Shown here piece after piece: positions 4,001 through 6,737 of a DNA stretch of 6,737 nt. The stretch's first letter is position 1. Each line of letters opens with the position of its first letter. The stretch spans positions 1 through 6,737 of the forward strand of contig DBXN01000109.1 of the NCBI GenBank assembly GCA_002309585.1. The letters are read 5' to 3'. A program made the translations under genes and the position numbers. The notes under the pieces are model-generated. The model had not been told where the DNA came from, did not search any database, and saw nothing but the letters and a program-made list of their open reading frames with translations. Origin of the DNA: Verrucomicrobia bacterium UBA1211. Lineage in GTDB: Bacteria > Verrucomicrobiota > Kiritimatiellia > RFP12 > UBA1067.

Positions 4001-6737
4001 GCCTGACCGTACACGCCGGAAGCGTTTCTGATCGTGCGGGTATCGATCTCAATCGTATGGGTTGAGGCGTTTGCCGAAAGGAGGGTTACGCCGGATGTGG
4101 CCGCCGCGACCACCTCATCGAGTCCCAAAATCCGGAAACTGGTGTTAGCCTTGTTGAGCGGGATGATGGAGACTGCGGCATCGGTCACCATGTGCCCGTC
4201 CACCTTAATCGCCTCCGCCGTGAAAGACGCGGGGTCGATGGCGGCGGCGAACTGTACCGTCACATTCGAAACGCTGTTGACCGTCGTGCCTTCCAGCCAT
4301 CCCTTGATGGAGACGACCGCCGGCTTCTCAAGGATGTAGTATGTCCAGCCGATCTGCTTGCCGGAAGACTTACCGAGCGTCCCGGAGAGCGAGGTGACAC
4401 CCGATGAGAAGACCTGGACGATGAACCGCCCCTCAAGCTCGGCAAAGTCTGGGTCAAAGGTCAGCGTATAGCGCATGTTGTTTTCGTCATCGGACGAAAT
4501 CGCCGTCACGCCGTTGGTCAGCACACCCTGATACCGCACCGTGATGTCATCCGGCGTGAACGATGCCGGATCGATCGCCTTGGAGAAGGTCACGACGATA
4601 TTCTCAACCGGGTTCGTGACGAGCGCATCGGCCGTAATGCCCTCAAATCCGGTGACCTCCGGCGCATCGGCCGGTTTAGCCTTCAGCGTCACCGTATAGG
4701 TCTTCATGCCGGCGTTCGCCGCGACATTAAAGATGTGGAGGTGGGTCTCGATTTTCGGATCCGCGCCATCCACAAAGGTACGGTCGGTAATCCATGCGTT
4801 ACGGATCGGGAGAACCGTACCGGCCGCATCCTCAAGCCCGATGACTTCGTAATCCTCAGCGCCGGGGAGTTTGACCTTGGTGTAGTAGGGTCCGCTGCCG
4901 GGCAACGTGGTCGTGACCGTGACCGAACAAGTGTTTCCGTATACAGAGCCGGATACCGAGGCGGTAACATCGCTCCGCACATCCAGCACCTCGCCGTCCG
5001 CCCGGTAGAGTTTGTCAGGATTGCCGTACCGGGAGTGGTCGGCCGTCAGAAACGCGGGTAGCGCGTCGCCGACATCCACACTCCGGATCAGCGCATGGAC
5101 ATCGACACTGCGAATCAGCGAGGTATCGACGATCCCCTGCGAGTTCAAGTGAGTGACGGAGGCCCTCATACCGCTGAAGTGGCCCTGCAAGGTCGAAGTC
5201 AACCACCACTGCGCGACGCTGCTTGAACGCGCCGCGATCGTTCCAAGGTCCACATTGTTCAATCCGAGACCAGCCGTCGCGCCGTTGAGCGCCGCCGCGT
5301 CAAGCGAGTAGTCGGAGAGCCGGAAGTCGATCATCAACCCCTTCTCGTTCTCCACAATCTCCGGCTGGGCGCTCTCGATTGTCACATTCTTCGCGTCGCC
5401 ATAGCCATCATTGCGGATGAGCACCGCCAGTTCCGCCGGCATGGAGGCTTCGACGATGTTCTTCGTGAATGGATTGTCCGCATACACATCGCGTTGGACG
5501 AAGTAGTCGAGGTAGAGCTGGGGTGTCGGATTGACCTCCAGCGTTACCGGCAACAGCGAGATCGTCGCCTCTTCACCGCTGTAGGGATCGCGGTAATGCA
5601 CCTTCCCGCCAAAGTTGTAGGCAACGGGAACCTCCGGCGCGGCCGCGACGGCGGGCACGAACTGGACAATGGCGGTCCCTTCCTGCTTTGCCGCGACATC
5701 GTTCACCCAGACGATGTTGCTGCCGTTCGCTTCGAGCGCGCCACCGGATTTTGCGGAGATCTCGAAGAGGTCGTTGCAGGTGTCGCCATCGGCATTCGTG
5801 ATTTCCAGTTCCAGCCAGACGTTCGTCATCGCCGTCGATTCGTGCCCGTTGAAGAGCGTAAGCGTTCCCTCGAACGCCTCGCGCGTCATGGTGTAGGTCT
5901 GCGAAAGCTTGAGCGAGACCTTCGCGCAGACGGCGGACGACGACTCCGTAGAGGCCAACGCCCCGTTGAGCCAGTCGATGAAGACAAGCGTGAACATGCG
6001 GGCGATATTGTCACACGTATAGTTCTTGGCGAAGTCGCAGGCCGCCCTCGAGCGCTTGGCACAGGCAAGAAGGACATCCAGGCGCACGCAGTCCGCCGCG
6101 CCAAATCCTTCGGTGTACGCGTCATCCGCGTCTTCGATTCCGTCCACCATGTTGTTCCAGCGCCTCAGGAAGACGGCAAGTTCCACTTCGCTCACGCCTG
6201 CCGGCGGCTGCAAGGGTTCAAGGTCGTTCTGCACGAACCTGTAATCTTTATCCATATAAAGAACGAAGCGCGCCAGGAATCTCAACAGTTCCTCGTATGT
6301 CGCGTTCATCCATCCGTCGCTATCGCCAAAGGTCTCATTGAGGAAGTATGCAAACGCGCGCAAATAATCGAGCACATATGCGACCGTGTCGATTTGAAGG
6401 TTCTGCGTAAGCTCCGGCGACCACATCGCCACCGTCTCGGCGAATGTCTTTTCTGTCGCAAGAAGCGCCACGGCTCGCGAAGCGACCGAACGACTCGGCG
6501 ACGATGCCGCCGACGACGAAGCGGCGCCAGACCCGAACAATCCCAGCGAAGAACCCGGCAAGCCCGATCCGTTCATGATCGGCAGGCAAGACTTCTTGAC
6601 CGGATCGAATGCATCGTCTATCTCCTTGATCGTATTGAGCGAATCGACAACGCTTGCGACCTTCGAGTTCTTGACCGAGTCAGGGAACGCATCCAGCACG
6701 TCCTTGAGGGTCGAGATGCCGCTCTTGATCTTGTCGG
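1069..6737 (-). CDS. Giant modular secreted/surface protein with Ig-like repeats, FG-GAP propeller and lineage-type C-terminal module (5' end outside window)
   Basis: The frame is open from the right edge (first full codon 6735) to TAA at 1069-1071: 1,888 residues, no frameshift. A GTG at 6699 is the first possible start inside, but the preceding codons (DKIKSGISTLKD) read as protein, so the true start and any signal peptide lie beyond the window. Layout by visible residue: 1-50 helical; about 53-85 Gly/Ser/Ala-rich linker; 90-265 helical region; 270-405 and 405-555 beta modules, the second CARDB/APHP-like (VQRDVYADNPFT, IRNDGYGDAKN, PEIVENEKGLMIDF, LTSTLQGHF); 565-690 another beta domain; about 692-1381 six Ig-like units, several with the V-x-F-S-x-A-I-D-P-A-S-F-T style of bacterial Ig-like (Big_5/SbsA_Ig) domains; 1381-1612 propeller-like repeats with the calcium-type loop DVNGDGLDDL (1580-1589); 1639-1743 a jelly-roll-like sandwich (GPGTLRFHWKRVG ... 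GYLDCVSW); 1757-1888 the terminal module. No catalytic motif was seen. Role inferred: extracellular adhesion or glycan/surface binding. A strong terminator follows. Confidence 0.9.
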   Translation of the reverse strand, partial: DKIKSGISTLKDVLDAFPDSVKNSKVASVVDSLNTIKEIDDAFDPVKKSCLPIMNGSGLPGSSLGLFGSGAASSSAASSPSRSVASRAVALLATEKTFAETVAMWSPELTQNLQIDTVAYVLDYLRAFAYFLNETFGDSDGWMNATYEELLRFLARFVLYMDKDYRFVQNDLEPLQPPAGVSEVELAVFLRRWNNMVDGIEDADDAYTEGFGAADCVRLDVLLACAKRSRAACDFAKNYTCDNIARMFTLVFIDWLNGALASTESSSAVCAKVSLKLSQTYTMTREAFEGTLTLFNGHESTAMTNVWLELEITNADGDTCNDLFEISAKSGGALEANGSNIVWVNDVAAKQEGTAIVQFVPAVAAAPEVPVAYNFGGKVHYRDPYSGEEATISLLPVTLEVNPTPQLYLDYFVQRDVYADNPFTKNIVEASMPAELAVLIRNDGYGDAKNVTIESAQPEIVENEKGLMIDFRLSDYSLDAAALNGATAGLGLNNVDLGTIAARSSSVAQWWLTSTLQGHFSGMRASVTHLNSQGIVDTSLIRSVDVHALIRSVDVGDALPAFLTADHSRYGNPDKLYRADGEVLDVRSDVTASVSGSVYGNTCSVTVTTTLPGSGPYYTKVKLPGAEDYEVIGLEDAAGTVLPIRNAWITDRTFVDGADPKIETHLHIFNVAANAGMKTYTVTLKAKPADAPEVTGFEGITADALVTNPVENIVVTFSKAIDPASFTPDDITVRYQGVLTNGVTAISSDDENNMRYTLTFDPDFAELEGRFIVQVFSSGVTSLSGTLGKSSGKQIGWTYYILEKPAVVSIKGWLEGTTVNSVSNVTVQFAAAIDPASFTAEAIKVDGHMVTDAAVSIIPLNKANTSFRILGLDEVVAAATSGVTLLSANASTHTIEIDTRTIRNASGVYGQAIFSSTVTIDADAPTVTLADEGEQFGSHRWTLTFSKPVLASSVTVAGFTLTRDGVRVELPESAKVVQASETQFTFYGIDALIAQDGMYALSFDAATVKDASGNAGVGTTGDMTWEYRDLPPAVIADLTFTPDHGTNGTDGVTWQRDVTVTGTIGEDVYAVTILARDAAGTEDVLMETFYPESGETSFEKEVTLPVGRGVLVVRCANVSGKTSDSGKEFFIDAIPLSFTFAGFPDDGKGKLTNDVQIVFSEPVRQVAAEWISIRHGVREWIAFEPDALTITPDESSLVWTVSGLDALTASGGTYTVTLDISRVEKCSSGLAGVFDADTCGISWSYTPPDTTPPELLQIVFDGMEAYGETGALTVASNGASQVKFIFSEAVNLSALKAGGWLDRAIRLQLLDESGTVTGEVAAASSQFRWRGSENAIVWTRSERALPVGKLRLFLDAGLITDIAGNPLKGNSELDSFIHFAKPVPLFRADGEYATPATIDGGLVVGVKKNGMGEAYQYDFAGTKGACVVANVAASNCLGVSVAQVGGDLYYGTYDGSVYRNGVRLDGVNPGRERAVLAVWNGDLVIGGDDGKLLRLDGSALKNRSGADLVVDSLSPRRSAAAFSGDWVYEGQPLLVTGRGKGGLALYLGDGEGMWDDTKPFTLAVSANTNLYERSRPVAVDVNGDGLDDLVTGYADGSLDVRYAAVNKAFTYTFEALAFHTLEEALDTDEKAPNLIWTTSAERPWLAQTGEACYGDDYAISSAAANQESTLAMRVVGPGTLRFHWKRVGSVGTYCVKTNGVEAFSCAAEAWSESVLVLGFGFVDVAFVAANGVTGYLDCVSWTGDDSASDDEKALQAEKAVYDETFVAFMARYGGIDPATATAGDYLRAMAIQTGKLDVNGVSTTLLDEFIAGTVPTDMNDRFYATITLEDGNVYIGWVPNLNADGHIRRVYSVYGKREISDAWSARPLTDEEINSGYYRFFLVTVGMP

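Noticed and set aside
5071..5120. 27-base tandem duplication encoding LIRSVDV twice
   Set aside because: Two 23-base blocks differ at only three positions, but related proteins seem to carry a similar double LI-x-x-V pattern here (SLI..VDIHELI), so it is more likely family sequence than a recent duplication.
1..6737. CRISPR array, tRNA, rRNA or complete insertion sequence
   Set aside because: No regularly spaced direct repeats, tRNA-like cloverleaf, rRNA segments or paired terminal inverted repeats were seen on either strand.

Overview
The window looks like the genome of a gut or rumen Verrucomicrobiota of the Kiritimatiellia type. This is inferred from style, not a marker gene: a very large modular secreted protein has a C-terminal module ending in a VYGK...YRFFLVTVGMP pattern that I associate with that group, and a signal-peptide-bearing GH38-type glycosidase lies nearby. 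No database search was possible. Every supported gene reads on the minus strand. The two well-preserved genes are GC-rich (sampled 60-base lines about 67-68% GC), while sampled lines between them are about 40-45% GC.

Reading in the direction of transcription (right to left): (1) 6737-1069 is one uninterrupted frame of 1,888 visible codons, open at the right edge, so its true N-terminus is outside the window. It encodes a giant multidomain extracellular protein: a helical N-terminal part, a CARDB-like beta module, about six Ig-like repeats, a beta-propeller-like FG-GAP region, a beta-sandwich and the terminal module. A strong intrinsic terminator (1006-1033) follows. (2) 872-1005 holds no gene I can support. 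(3) 866-234 is a zone of gene remains: a frameshifted 3' fragment of a REP-associated tyrosine transposase (RAYT) with a REP-like palindrome at its broken 5' edge, a truncated BRO-N antirepressor-like fragment, a 20-codon ORF coupled to the first part of a possible DprA-like gene, and an orphan C-terminal tail. (4) 237-1 is the start of a GH38 alpha-mannosidase-like gene with signal peptide and the first zinc-binding HTD motif; its start overlaps the stop of the orphan tail by ATGA.

The two flanking genes are probably exported proteins, one a large surface or secreted protein and one a glycan-degrading enzyme. They are not one transcription unit, because the terminator and the debris zone separate them. 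I see no complete new system. The most informative part is the stack of truncated mobile or accessory gene fragments at 234-871, most of which are only visible by changing reading frame along the minus strand.
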